Source of the DNA: Acholeplasmataceae bacterium
Lineage (GTDB): Bacteria > Bacillota_I > Bacilli_A > Acholeplasmatales > Acholeplasmataceae
DNA length: 64,000 nucleotides
NCBI GenBank assembly: GCA_023230825.1
Contig: JALNWO010000001.1
Coordinates: 1 to 64,000 of the forward strand
Direction of reading: 5' to 3'
The notes beneath the pieces are model-generated. The model was not told the origin of the DNA, made no database searches, and worked only from the letters and a program-made list of their open reading frames with translations. The position numbers and the translations under genes are program-made. This document shows positions 25,530-33,725 of the stretch, piece by piece. Each line of letters opens with the position of its first letter. Position 1 is the stretch's first letter.

Positions 25530-26279
25530 ATGTCTAACTCACAATCTACCATTATTAAAGCCAGTACTGAAATCAGCGAAGAGGTACGTATCAATAAAGA
25601 ACTAGAAGAGATTGCTTCTAGTTTAAAAACAACAGCTAAAATTAACATCTTTGATAAAGAGACAGTGTTTCATGTATTTAATAAACAAATGAAGCACCAA
25701 ACCTCTTTGAATCGTTGGAATAAGTTTAGGAATAATCTTAAGAAATACGACCATACAGAAAATGACGTTGTCATTCTTGAAATCCATAAAGACTTAAATG
25801 GATATAAAGGATACTTTATTAAACCCTCCTTTATTACTAAATTAGAGTCGTTTAATAGTTATCTGTCTAGCCTAAACAATAATCCACAACTAGTAGCATT
25901 ACTAGTAACCCGTTATACAAAGACGCTAAAAGCAGTTAATAAAAAGAACTACTCTGATCGAGTGTTCTTTACTGTTGGTCTGATGTATAACTTTTATGAT
26001 ACCTTCCATAACTACACTGATCGGTTTAGCGAAACACTAATTAAGTCACTGCAAGAAGAGTTTAGTAGTCCTACTAATAAGAAAAACATCGATACGAAAC
26101 TTAATAGCTATACCGTTGAAGATCATCGTAGGCATATTGAGCTTCTTAATAATCCTCTTAATAAACTCGCTCAAGATGTAAATGCCTTGAATGAAATCCT
26201 TCATTTTAGTCAGAAGCTTTCTTCAGTTATTCCGCATTTATTAAAAGTAGCTCAAACTAATGAGGGTGTTAATGCTTGA
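25530..26279 (+). CDS. Hypothetical protein
   Basis: 249 aa, helical, many Asn and Lys, no motif recognised. AAAAGGAATT upstream. The next small basic gene follows after 31 bp. Confidence 0.72.
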   Translation: MSNSQSTIIKASTEISEEVRINKELEEIASSLKTTAKINIFDKETVFHVFNKQMKHQTSLNRWNKFRNNLKKYDHTENDVVILEIHKDLNGYKGYFIKPSFITKLESFNSYLSSLNNNPQLVALLVTRYTKTLKAVNKKNYSDRVFFTVGLMYNFYDTFHNYTDRFSETLIKSLQEEFSSPTNKKNIDTKLNSYTVEDHRRHIELLNNPLNKLAQDVNALNEILHFSQKLSSVIPHLLKVAQTNEGVNA

Positions 26280-26310
26280 CAAAATAACTATTAAGTAAAT
26301 AAGAGGCACA

Positions 26311-26586
26311 GTGAGTTATAAAAGCCATAGGCGTTTAATTAGGAATCTCCCTAAACAAGATTTTAAATCTAAGAACGTTAAAAAGCGTTTGAATGCTAAA
26401 CTACTCCTCCCAGTAGTTAAAGCAGATAGAGATAAACGACTCGCTCTTTTTAATAAACTATATAAAGGAGAAAGTCTAAGGCAGACAGGTAAGACAAGGA
26501 TTAGGGATACTGTATTTTCGATATATTACTACAGCCCTTATTCTGATAAACCAAAATGGACTAAGTCATTTAAATACACCAGTTAA
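26311..26586 (+). CDS. Hypothetical small basic protein
   Basis: 91 aa, GTG start with GAGG upstream. Highly basic throughout (HRRLIRNLPKQDFKSKNVKKR), so nucleic-acid binding is conceivable. No family recognised. Confidence 0.62.
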   Translation: MSYKSHRRLIRNLPKQDFKSKNVKKRLNAKLLLPVVKADRDKRLALFNKLYKGESLRQTGKTRIRDTVFSIYYYSPYSDKPKWTKSFKYTS

Positions 26587-26688
26587 TTTTTAATGACTTA
26601 AACGTATCTAATAGAAAAAGAAACCTAACTTGAGTTAGGAGAGTAGTGCTATTCTTTAAAATTACATTAACAAAAAGGAATTAAAATA

Positions 26689-27831
26689 ATGTCCTATATT
26701 AGCTTTCTAGAAAATGAAGTTAAGTTATCAGGAAAAGACTTTAGTAGGAGTCTACCTTACACTAAACAGATCTTAGCTATTATTAGTGATGAAGGTCATA
26801 GTGGTGGTAGTATGGGTGTATTCTCCAGTATGTTTAAACACTGGATGAAAGACCCTAAAGAACTAGAGAATAATGAACTCTTCTCCCCTATCTGGGAAGT
26901 CGTTAAAGACATTCCTCTAGATATCAGAAATGAAGTCCTTTGGTCAGTTAACCGTAGTATGACCTTCACTGCCTTCACGCCTTTAACAGGTGAAGACGAT
27001 GAATGGATCTATCATAACTACGATCATGAGTGTCTTGCTCAGAATAAAAGATGCGGCAGTATCTTTAAACGAAAAGATGATACTGCTTACAATATTGATG
27101 GTCTTATCCATTATACTCCTACTCCTACCTATAGTGACTTTATAGGCTTTACGGGTTCCTATAGTCGTAAAGAAATTACCTTCCCTTATGACTCCTCACA
27201 AGAATCTGAACGGAAGTATTTCAAAGATGATGACTATAAGTTCCCTATCATAGAAAGCGATCCTTCTATCTGGTTAAAGAAAGCTAGGGAGCAATTCTTA
27301 TCAGGTAGAGATCCTATTACTGGTGAGTATAACCAAGCTGCTCTTTTTACAGTAGAAAAAGATGAATTAGTTTCTACTTTTTATACCGTCTATAAAACAC
27401 TAAAGGAACTAAACAAGGGTGTTGAAGAAAAAGAACAAATCATTGATGACTTCATTAGTGATCTTCACTACTTATACCCTCAAGATAATCAGTATAGACT
27501 TATCTTAGATGGTAAGGAACTAATGAGAGCAGTTAGTTATTCTACTGTTCGTAATATCATTAGACTTATCTCTAGTGCTAAAGAGCGTATTCTTAATGGA
27601 GGGGATATTTTACTCTTTGTCTATAATGTAAGAAAGGCTAACAAACATTACCAGAACTATCTTGATACGTCTTTTTATTATGTATCTACAGAGAACCTAA
27701 CTGAACTAGATTCAGTTGTTTACTTTAGTACTTCACGCAATAATATCCATACCACAAGTAAAGAAGCTCATAAGGCACTATATAACGTTTGTAAAGAGCT
27801 AGGTCTTGAATATAAAGGACTAAAGAAATAA
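26689..27831 (+). CDS. Hypothetical protein
   Basis: 380 aa, rich in Tyr, Asp and Lys, with an N-terminal segment ISDEGHSGGSMGVFSSMF and a mid-region of charged strands. No catalytic motif assigned. AAAAGGAATT before the ATG and a strong hairpin after it. Confidence 0.75.
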   Translation: MSYISFLENEVKLSGKDFSRSLPYTKQILAIISDEGHSGGSMGVFSSMFKHWMKDPKELENNELFSPIWEVVKDIPLDIRNEVLWSVNRSMTFTAFTPLTGEDDEWIYHNYDHECLAQNKRCGSIFKRKDDTAYNIDGLIHYTPTPTYSDFIGFTGSYSRKEITFPYDSSQESERKYFKDDDYKFPIIESDPSIWLKKAREQFLSGRDPITGEYNQAALFTVEKDELVSTFYTVYKTLKELNKGVEEKEQIIDDFISDLHYLYPQDNQYRLILDGKELMRAVSYSTVRNIIRLISSAKERILNGGDILLFVYNVRKANKHYQNYLDTSFYYVSTENLTELDSVVYFSTSRNNIHTTSKEAHKALYNVCKELGLEYKGLKK

Positions 27832-27834
27832 CAG

Positions 27835-27870
27835 CATAAGAGGAGGAGGAAATTAATCCTCCTCCTTATG
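27835..27870 (+). terminator. Hairpin terminator
   Basis: CATAAGAGGAGGAGGA and TCCTCCTCCTTATG around AATTAA. Confidence 0.8.
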
Positions 27871-27891
27871 ACATGTTAAAAGGAATAATGA

Positions 27892-28170
27892 GTGGTTATG
27901 ACTAAACAAACAAACCAACATCAAGCTATCATTACTGAATTACAAAGACGAGCTAGTGAGATTAATGTAGATCATACTCTCTCATTTCAGAATTCAGTTA
28001 AAAAATTAAACGACACTTATCAATTAATCCAAACTCTAGAAGATCTTGTAAATCAATTACCTGACTTAAAGAAGCAACTAGAGCAAGACTATTTAGAAGC
28101 TCTAGCTAATTTTAATCGATATACTCAAGAAGATAATACTGAAGTATTAAATTCAGCTATTACAATCTAA
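27892..28170 (+). CDS. Hypothetical coiled-coil protein
   Basis: 92 aa, helical with a leucine-rich heptad pattern (YQLIQTLEDLVNQLPDLKKQ). GTG 27892 fits the AAAGGA spacing better than ATG 27898. A 34-aa frame at 28182 after GGAAAA might be a further tiny gene but was not called. Function unknown. Confidence 0.62.
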   Translation: MVMTKQTNQHQAIITELQRRASEINVDHTLSFQNSVKKLNDTYQLIQTLEDLVNQLPDLKKQLEQDYLEALANFNRYTQEDNTEVLNSAITI

Positions 28171-28245
28171 GGAAAATAACCATGATTATTAAACAATACA
28201 CAAGTACGATGGGATGTTTAAGTAAATACAAGGAGATTACTTATC

Positions 28246-28572
28246 ATGTCCCGTACCTTTCGCAACATCAAAAACAAACCCAGTAAGTACAGTACCATTC
28301 CTAATGAAAAGGATGAGGTTAAGTTCGTTTTCTATATCAAAGAGCTTCAGTGGGGTAAACAATGGTTTGTCCCTGACGATGAAGAATTAGAAAGAAACTT
28401 GTTCCGTCTTTATTGCGATAATGACAAGTATTCTTTCACGTATTATCGTAAGCTTTGCAATACCAAGTATAGGAGCGAGATGAAAAAAGAACTACATAAC
28501 TTTCTCAGGAAAGAAGATTATGAGGTTCACCATCATCCTAACCGTAAGATCGGTAATAATTATTGGGATTAA
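28246..28572 (+). CDS. Hypothetical protein
   Basis: 108 aa, basic and aromatic-rich (FYIKELQWGKQWFVPDDEE). CAAGGAG precedes the ATG. Not recognised. Its end is followed immediately by a 17-bp stem terminator. Confidence 0.68.
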   Translation: MSRTFRNIKNKPSKYSTIPNEKDEVKFVFYIKELQWGKQWFVPDDEELERNLFRLYCDNDKYSFTYYRKLCNTKYRSEMKKELHNFLRKEDYEVHHHPNRKIGNNYWD

Positions 28573-28574
28573 TA

Positions 28575-28617
28575 AAGAGATACAGATTGGAGATGTTCTA
28601 TCCAATCTGTATCTCTT
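28575..28617 (+). terminator. 17-bp perfect stem hairpin
   Basis: AAGAGATACAGATTGGA and TCCAATCTGTATCTCTT around a 9-nt loop. Confidence 0.7.
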
Positions 28618-28653
28618 ATACTTATCTTTTTTGTAATTTAAATTATCTCAATT

Positions 28654-28664
28654 ACATATAACTA
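28654..28664 (+). promoter_or_regulatory. Putative phage promoter motif ACATATAACTA
   Basis: Exact copy, context ATCTCAATT upstream and GTCTGAATAGAAGTTTTATACTT downstream interrupted only by one base relative to the copy at 62835. Confidence 0.6.
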
Positions 28665-28719
28665 GTCTGAATAGAAGTTTTATACTTCAATAAGTATTTT
28701 AACTCAGAGGAATTCAATC

Positions 28720-29286
28720 ATGAAAGTATTACCTAATCATTTTAACTTTAATCCGACTATTATTATTCATGGACGTATTATCAACGGTTGTCAAGACTTC
28801 ACACTGGAAGAAGCTCCAGCTATCTTGAAAAAATATAATGTGTCAGACAGCGTCTGGCAAGAAGTTTTAGATGTTTATTCTCCTACATCGACAGATGAGG
28901 AGATTACGTCATTTATTAATGTTGGAGATTGGGAAGTTTGTTCTGTTATAGCTAAGCACGGTAGTGATATCCATCGCGATATTCTAGTTAATAATAGAGG
29001 AGTTTTTGTTCGCGTAGCAGTAGCCCAGTATGGAAATGATGATCACAGGGATATTCTTGTCAACGACACGCGTGCTAAGGTTCGTGAAGTAATAGCTAAA
29101 TATGGTAACGACAGCCATCGAGATATCCTCATTACTGATGAGGATAAACATGTACGTGTGATGGTGGTTCGCTATGGTAACGACAACCACCGTCGTATCT
29201 TAATCAATGATACAGACCCGTATGTTAGTGGTATAGCAGCTATTTACATTAATTACGAATATATCAATAACTTAAAGGAGAAGTAA
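28720..29286 (+). CDS. Protein with 24-residue LRV/HEAT-like repeats
   Basis: 188 aa. From about residue 70 there are four to five tandem 24-residue repeats with consensus VRxxVAxYGNDxHRDILVND, followed by a degenerate last copy. The length and the VR..VA start resemble leucine-rich-variant or HEAT-like alpha solenoid repeats used for protein binding. The first 65 residues are non-repetitive. Partner unknown. Confidence 0.75.
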   Translation: MKVLPNHFNFNPTIIIHGRIINGCQDFTLEEAPAILKKYNVSDSVWQEVLDVYSPTSTDEEITSFINVGDWEVCSVIAKHGSDIHRDILVNNRGVFVRVAVAQYGNDDHRDILVNDTRAKVREVIAKYGNDSHRDILITDEDKHVRVMVVRYGNDNHRRILINDTDPYVSGIAAIYINYEYINNLKEK

Positions 29287-29358
29287 ATGAAAGTTAGCAA
29301 TCATGACATCCTCGTTACTGTTATTCGTAAAAAAATAACGAAAAGGATGAAGAAGTGA
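29287..29358 (+). CDS. Tiny 23-aa basic peptide
   Basis: The ATG directly abuts the stop of the repeat protein, with AAGGAG 6 bp before it, and its stop overlaps the GTG of the next small gene. MKVSNHDILVTV followed by RKKITKRMKK. It may be a coupling ORF or a real small protein. Confidence 0.4.
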   Translation: MKVSNHDILVTVIRKKITKRMKK

Positions 29359-29462
29359 CTGAACACATCTCTTTGGCAGACATTCCTGAAGACATGTCTG
29401 ACTACACTGTTCGGCTAGCAGTAAAAGACGCTCTTCTGCAAGCAGGCTTTAAACTAGTCTAA
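29355..29462 (+). CDS. Small 35-aa protein
   Basis: GTG start overlapping the stop of the preceding peptide (GTGA), with AAAAGG upstream. The product is acidic with a helical C-terminal half (YTVRLAVKDALLQAGFKLV). Followed by a terminator. Function unknown. Confidence 0.45.
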   Translation: MTEHISLADIPEDMSDYTVRLAVKDALLQAGFKLV

Positions 29463-29466
29463 CACA

Positions 29467-29499
29467 AAGGGAAAGGGAGTAAACTCTCTTTCCTATTTT
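29467..29499 (+). terminator. Hairpin terminator
   Basis: GGGAAAGGGAG and CTCTCTTTCC pair with one G-T, followed by TATTTTG. Confidence 0.55.
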
Positions 29500-29521
29500 G
29501 TTATAGTAAAAAAAGCATAAA

Positions 29522-29542
29522 TAGGAGTCCAAAAGGACTCCT
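29522..29542 (+). terminator. Hairpin with AAAA loop
   Basis: TAGGAGTCC, loop AAAA, GGACTCCT, only 20 bp upstream of the next start. The same CCAAAAGG loop occurs at 32045 and 33203. Confidence 0.6.
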
Positions 29543-29560
29543 CTAACAAAGGATAGTATC

Positions 29561-29944
29561 ATGACAAAAATATTTATCACACACCACATACCTGATCCTG
29601 ATACTGGTGTTACTCCATATCAAGAGAATTCCAAACGAGAGCACAAGTATCCTATTGGCTCTGTAGTAAAGTGTTTGGAATACGATGCAACTACAGACAC
29701 TTACAAAGAGACTAAAACAAGTCTCCGTTTGTATGTGGTTGATCACACCCGAGATTGCGACCAAGAACCTCTTTATACGTTATCACACAACACGCCAGAA
29801 GAGTTTAAGGAAAAAGAAGCTACTTTAAATAACTGCATTGTTCAATTTACGAATGGTCTCTCGACGACTTTCAAAGGCATTATTCTGAACCACCTTCTGG
29901 GACTTTCAGGCTACTCTGAAGATAGTCTCGAACTGTGTGAATAA
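29561..29944 (+). CDS. Hypothetical protein
   Basis: 127 aa, strand-rich, with several His and Asp residues near the start (THHIPDPDTG). CAAAGGA precedes the ATG. Not recognised. Confidence 0.7.
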   Translation: MTKIFITHHIPDPDTGVTPYQENSKREHKYPIGSVVKCLEYDATTDTYKETKTSLRLYVVDHTRDCDQEPLYTLSHNTPEEFKEKEATLNNCIVQFTNGLSTTFKGIILNHLLGLSGYSEDSLELCE

Positions 29945-29972
29945 ATAATCAATCATTGTAAGGAACAACATC

Positions 29973-30689
29973 ATGAGTAACATGTACTACATCCAAACAT
30001 TCAAAATTGAGTATTTCAATAAAAATACTACCAAACCCATGACGTTGAGTTCTATTGTCTCTGATGACTACATGGGATCTTTCGAATTCGAAAATGGTAG
30101 TGTTCCAAGAAGTATTCAGTATCTGAAAGACAATGAAGTTAAAATCTTCACCCACTCAGTCATCCCAAACAAAGAAAAAGAACCTGTCACCTTCTATGTC
30201 ATTACCAGTGATGAAGGTTTCGAAGCTTTCAAGAAAGGGATTGATATTCATCTGGATGGTCACAGTACAGGAATGAAAGCTAAAGAGCATACATATCTCT
30301 ACGATAAGTTTGTATCGAGTTTTTACAAAGAAAAACCTAGTCCTTATCATCCTGATATGTGGTTGGATGTAACCATGAATGTGAGTCGATATAACACAGA
30401 AAATGGCTACTCTATCATGTTCAGTGATAAACTGGATCTGATTCGACGTCTTTATCTTTACCTCAAACAAACTCACAAAACCTTCAATGCTGAAGAAGTT
30501 CGAATTGGTGACATGGTTTATGTCTACAACGATAACCGACCAAAGAAGGTGTGTGGGTTGAATGAGGGCAATTCTATTAGTCTGAAGGCTCGTTTTGGTA
30601 AAGCTCAGAAATACCATCCTGATGACCTTTGGTCGAAAGAAGACCTCTTGAAGCTACCAGTTGAAGTTCAACAGTACTTTGAACTGTAA
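29973..30689 (+). CDS. Hypothetical protein
   Basis: 238 aa, mixed alpha/beta, aromatic-rich, no motif recognised. GTAAGGAA upstream. A short protein-like frame after its stop (30690-30781), ending FDKFYELISKL and without a start, may be a decayed remnant of a neighbouring gene. Confidence 0.72.
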   Translation: MSNMYYIQTFKIEYFNKNTTKPMTLSSIVSDDYMGSFEFENGSVPRSIQYLKDNEVKIFTHSVIPNKEKEPVTFYVITSDEGFEAFKKGIDIHLDGHSTGMKAKEHTYLYDKFVSSFYKEKPSPYHPDMWLDVTMNVSRYNTENGYSIMFSDKLDLIRRLYLYLKQTHKTFNAEEVRIGDMVYVYNDNRPKKVCGLNEGNSISLKARFGKAQKYHPDDLWSKEDLLKLPVEVQQYFEL

Positions 30690-30826
30690 ACCACTTAGAG
30701 TTATACTCTCTCAGATATTTCGAATTCAATTATTACGACGATGCATTCGATAAGTTCTACGAATTGATCAGCAAACTTTAATACATTCAATTCAATCATC
30801 CCATTCTTTAAATAAAGGAAAGTATT

Positions 30827-31285
30827 ATGGTTACAAACTCAAACACAACAATTAAAGGTAGTGTACTTAAAGTAATTGGTGTCTTATTGACCTCAGTTTT
30901 TGTAATTAGCGGTTGTGGTAGGGATGACGCTAAAATTGCCTCAGCCAACCTCAGTAAGGCTGCTGATAATTTTGAAGTCATGCGGCGTACCGTGTTCTAT
31001 AATGGTATCACTGGTGAATACATGCTTTCTATTGAAGGACTTTGTTCATTAGGTAAAGCTCAAGAAACTAATGCAGTCACTGTTACATGTAAGACAAGTC
31101 CTCGACAATATAAAAAGCACTTCCTAGGACTTTCAGATAACGTGACCTATTTCTCCGAACAGATGGACAGTGTTAATGTTAACGTCCATCACTACCGCGT
31201 TGTATTCAAACCGCAAACCATTCTTCCATCACTAGATATTCGAGCTAGTACGTCTGATGCTGTTGATGTCTTCCGAGGGCATTAA
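30827..31285 (+). CDS. Phage lipoprotein (beta-sandwich lipoprotein type)
   Basis: 152 aa with a signal peptide ending in lipobox V-I-S-G-C30 (hydrophobic VIGVLLTSVFVISG after a Lys). The mature part has SANLSKAADNFEVMRRTVFYNG, LSIEGLCSLG and KKHFLGLSDNVTYFSEQ, which I associate with small lipoproteins widespread in phages and prophages. It probably sits in the periplasm on a lipid anchor, where superinfection exclusion is one possibility. ATAAAGGAAAG precedes the ATG. Confidence 0.8.
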   Translation: MVTNSNTTIKGSVLKVIGVLLTSVFVISGCGRDDAKIASANLSKAADNFEVMRRTVFYNGITGEYMLSIEGLCSLGKAQETNAVTVTCKTSPRQYKKHFLGLSDNVTYFSEQMDSVNVNVHHYRVVFKPQTILPSLDIRASTSDAVDVFRGH

Positions 31286-31299
31286 CCCCTTCTTACTAA

Positions 31300-31710
31300 A
31301 TGGAAAAAGAAATGAAACGAGATTTTACAGAAGACCAATTGCGTGAAGCTTTGAACATTATTAAAGAAGATCCTTTCTTGAGGATTGACATCGGTTTTAA
31401 CGAAGAGGGTAAGATGGTTACTGAACTTCGTATTCGATACATGCCTACCGCAGGTGGAGTACAGTTTAGTGTCAAAGGAGTCTCTTGGAATGGAGAGCAT
31501 AGCGGTATTTACTTCCATAGTGAGGACGATGCATTCAACTATATCAATGACAAAGCTATTGGCCAAATCATTGAAAGGTGTGACAGACTCAACCGCTTCC
31601 GTCAAAACTTAGGAAGAGAGAAGAAGTACGATCATTCTGCCATCATTCTCGAAGTGGTTACAGAACCATGGCAGGCTACCTCACTAGTATCAGGAGAGAA
31701 AAATGAGTAA
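31300..31710 (+). CDS. Hypothetical protein
   Basis: 136 aa. Neither ATG 31300 nor in-frame ATG 31312 has a clear ribosome binding site; the 12-bp shorter version is possible. Charged N-terminus and mixed fold. Overlaps the next gene by 8 bp. Confidence 0.66.
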   Translation: MEKEMKRDFTEDQLREALNIIKEDPFLRIDIGFNEEGKMVTELRIRYMPTAGGVQFSVKGVSWNGEHSGIYFHSEDDAFNYINDKAIGQIIERCDRLNRFRQNLGREKKYDHSAIILEVVTEPWQATSLVSGEKNE

Positions 31711-31942
31711 GATTAAAGCCAGCAGTCAAATAAGGATTGTTAAGATCCATGCTTCTCGTGGATATGGTGATGGTCATTGGGAAGTTATTGAGGAAGTGAA
31801 TAGCAGTACCTACAAACTTCGCTGTGTCGATACTTCAGAAGTTATTTATATCTTCAAAGCACATTGTTTCGAAGATACAGGTACAAGGAAACTAACTCTT
31901 CAGAAACGACGAGAATATACTGAAGGAATTGGTAAGCGTTAA
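31703..31942 (+). CDS. Hypothetical small basic protein
   Basis: 79 aa. CAGGAGAG precedes the ATG. Strand-rich core (SQIRIVKIHASRGYGDGHWE) suggestive of a small barrel, and a basic C-terminus. Not recognised. Confidence 0.65.
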   Translation: MSKIKASSQIRIVKIHASRGYGDGHWEVIEEVNSSTYKLRCVDTSEVIYIFKAHCFEDTGTRKLTLQKRREYTEGIGKR

Positions 31943-31987
31943 ATTTCCAATAAATATAAACATTCTTAATAAAAGGAATAATTCAAT

Positions 31988-32044
31988 ATGGCTAACGTTA
32001 TTCAATATCTGCATAAAAAGCATGATAAAGAAAAGATGGCATAA
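31988..32044 (+). CDS. Tiny 18-aa peptide ending in a terminator stem
   Basis: ATG 31988 with AAAAGGA upstream encodes MANVIQYLHKKHDKEKMA. The stop codon lies in the GGCATAA that opens the following hairpin. Real translation is plausible but unproven. Confidence 0.35.
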   Translation: MANVIQYLHKKHDKEKMA

Positions 32045-32070
32045 ATAGGGAGTCCAAAAGGACTCCCTAT
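32045..32070 (+). terminator. Hairpin terminator with AAAA loop
   Basis: ATAGGGAGTCC, loop AAAA, GGACTCCCTAT. Confidence 0.75.
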
Positions 32071-32076
32071 GGGTGT

Positions 32077-32105
32077 GGTGAGTACTAGCAATACTCACCA
32101 TTTTT
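32077..32105 (+). terminator. Attenuator-like hairpin with T run in leader of small gene
   Basis: GGTGAGTA, loop CTAGCAA, TACTCACC, A and five T. ACTCAC at 32112-32117, just before the ribosome binding site of the 49-aa gene, could pair with the 5' arm instead. The arrangement is duplicated at 33232. Confidence 0.65.
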
Positions 32106-32132
32106 ACAACAACTCACGAAAAGGAGAAATCC

Positions 32133-32282
32133 ATGAGTGATACTACAGAAATGCGCTCGCACCGCATTTCATCATCACTGGCTTTTAATAGTCCAACGAT
32201 GATGTTGGTCAAAGCGATTGAGGTGGGTAAATACCAACCTCAACCAAGACCTACCAGTATTATTCTAGTTGAAGACGAATAA
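32133..32282 (+). CDS. Small 49-aa protein, paralogue of the gene at 33287
   Basis: AAGGAG 7 bp before the ATG. It shares the pattern MS-(5)-R-(2)-RI-(3)-L-(3)-SP-(2)-ML-(2)-A-(3)-G-x-Y-x-PQ with the 53-aa protein at 33287. Both genes sit behind the same two-hairpin leader. Function unknown. Confidence 0.6.
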   Translation: MSDTTEMRSHRISSSLAFNSPTMMLVKAIEVGKYQPQPRPTSIILVEDE

Positions 32283-32401
32283 GTTTTCATTAGAATAATC
32301 AAGGAGAGAATAAAATATTCTCTCCTGTATGATAAAAGGTTATAATAATAAAATATTTATATTAGATGTTTTATTATTATACACCATAAAGGAAAGTTAT
32401 T

Positions 32402-32872
32402 GTGAGTCAACTCATCTGGCGAATCGAATTCAATGGCGAAGGTCCTTTCGTCAATGAAGAGTCATTTACGAAAATCCAGAATACCATCTTAAAAGAAGTA
32501 GGTGGGGCTGATCGTTTCCATACTACCTTTCTCAACCTTTACACCCAGCGAGTAGACCCTCCTTACATACGGAAAGCATTTAAACATCTTTTTGACAAAG
32601 AAACTGCTCTCCCTATAGATAAGGATGTTAAATTTGGCTTTCCTTCTAAAGAAGTCATGGAGGATAGCCTTTGTATTAACCTAGAGGAGTATCCATATAG
32701 AAGCATCTACTATACCCAGTTCGCTACGCTATTTAGAGAACTAAAAGGTTTTTGTGTTAAAGTCTATTTAGCTAACCCCCTAGCCCAAGCAACTGAGGAA
32801 ATAGCTTTTAAATTCTCAGAAGCTCTACTAGTAGAGACGGCTAGTACTATCGAGCAATACAATCAGCTTTAA
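32402..32872 (+). CDS. Hypothetical protein
   Basis: 156 aa, GTG start after AAAGGAAAG. Mixed fold, no motif recognised. Confidence 0.68.
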   Translation: MSQLIWRIEFNGEGPFVNEESFTKIQNTILKEVGGADRFHTTFLNLYTQRVDPPYIRKAFKHLFDKETALPIDKDVKFGFPSKEVMEDSLCINLEEYPYRSIYYTQFATLFRELKGFCVKVYLANPLAQATEEIAFKFSEALLVETASTIEQYNQL

Positions 32873-32990
32873 AAATAATGTATTAGCTAATATAACGTGC
32901 TAGCACATATTGTAAGAAGAGTCTTTCCAAACTTAATATATACAAAAAGAGAACCTCTGTGTTCTTTTTTATGCCGTAAAGGAGTTAGTC

Positions 32991-33185
32991 ATGTACATTG
33001 TTGAATTCACCACCAGGACCATTGAGATTGAAACAACATCTGTAACAGTTGGTAGTAAACGCTCTCTAACTAATCTCATTATTATCCTAGAGAATAGTAA
33101 AAGTGTTCTTCATTGGAAGATTAACGGACACCGTCCTTCAGATATAGGACTCAGTAACGATTCTTTCAGTAAGGAAAAAGTATGA
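32991..33185 (+). CDS. Hypothetical small protein
   Basis: 64 aa, strand-rich N-terminus (MYIVEFTTRTIEIETTSVTV). AAAGGAG upstream. Not recognised. Confidence 0.58.
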   Translation: MYIVEFTTRTIEIETTSVTVGSKRSLTNLIIILENSKSVLHWKINGHRPSDIGLSNDSFSKEKV

Positions 33186-33202
33186 ATTAATTAAGGCATA
33201 AA

Positions 33203-33226
33203 TAGGAGGTCCAAAAGGACCCCCTA
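33203..33226 (+). terminator. Hairpin with AAAA loop
   Basis: TAGGAGGTCC, loop AAAA, GGACCCCCTA with one A-C mismatch, preceded by GGCATAAA. Confidence 0.6.
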
Positions 33227-33231
33227 AGGAT

Positions 33232-33259
33232 GATGAGTGCACCAACACTCATCGTTTTT
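33232..33259 (+). terminator. Attenuator-like hairpin, second copy
   Basis: GATGAGTG, loop CACCAA, CACTCATC, G and five T, then ACTCACC at 33267-33273 beside the ribosome binding site. Same organisation as 32077. Confidence 0.65.
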
Positions 33260-33286
33260 ACTAACTACTCACCAGGAGATTCTTCT

Positions 33287-33448
33287 ATGAGTAATAGTGC
33301 TACGATACGCGAGTATCGAATTACACCTGCATTAGGACTATTAAGTCCAGTACAGATGTTAAATGCTGCTAAAGATAAAGGTTTATATAAACCCCAATCT
33401 ACACAGCAAGGTGTGACATTATCTAACCTTCGCAAGCAGTTTAGATAA
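33287..33448 (+). CDS. Small 53-aa protein, paralogue of the gene at 32133
   Basis: AGGAG 8 bp before ATG 33287. An in-frame ATG at 33230 lies inside the leader hairpin and is rejected. Basic C-terminus (SNLRKQFR). The homology to the 49-aa protein covers the first 38 or so residues. Confidence 0.6.
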   Translation: MSNSATIREYRITPALGLLSPVQMLNAAKDKGLYKPQSTQQGVTLSNLRKQFR

Positions 33449-33458
33449 GACATACAAT

Positions 33459-33484
33459 AAAAGAGAGGCCACCACCTCTCTTTT
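33459..33484 (+). terminator. Rho-independent terminator
   Basis: AAAAGAGAGG, loop CCACCA, CCTCTCTTTT. Confidence 0.85.
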
Positions 33485-33725
33485 ACTACCACCTATTAAA
33501 TAGAGAATGGAGAAGTTCTCACATATAATGTTAATATTGCTTTAAATTTATATACTTCTCTTAAAGAGAAACAAATCCTATCTTTCTTTTTTTCTTTGTT
33601 ACAAGTAAAAATATCTATTACAATAAGAAGCAAAGCAAACAAATCTTATGTCAATCTTCTATAATTATTAAATAACATCTTATTAATTAAAACATGAAAG
33701 TTTTAAAAAATAGTACGAGGTCTCT

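Noticed and set aside
30156-30617. 153-aa minus-strand frame opposite the gene at 29973
   Set aside because: Phe/Ile/His-rich shadow without ribosome binding site. The plus strand is part of an ordered run of genes.
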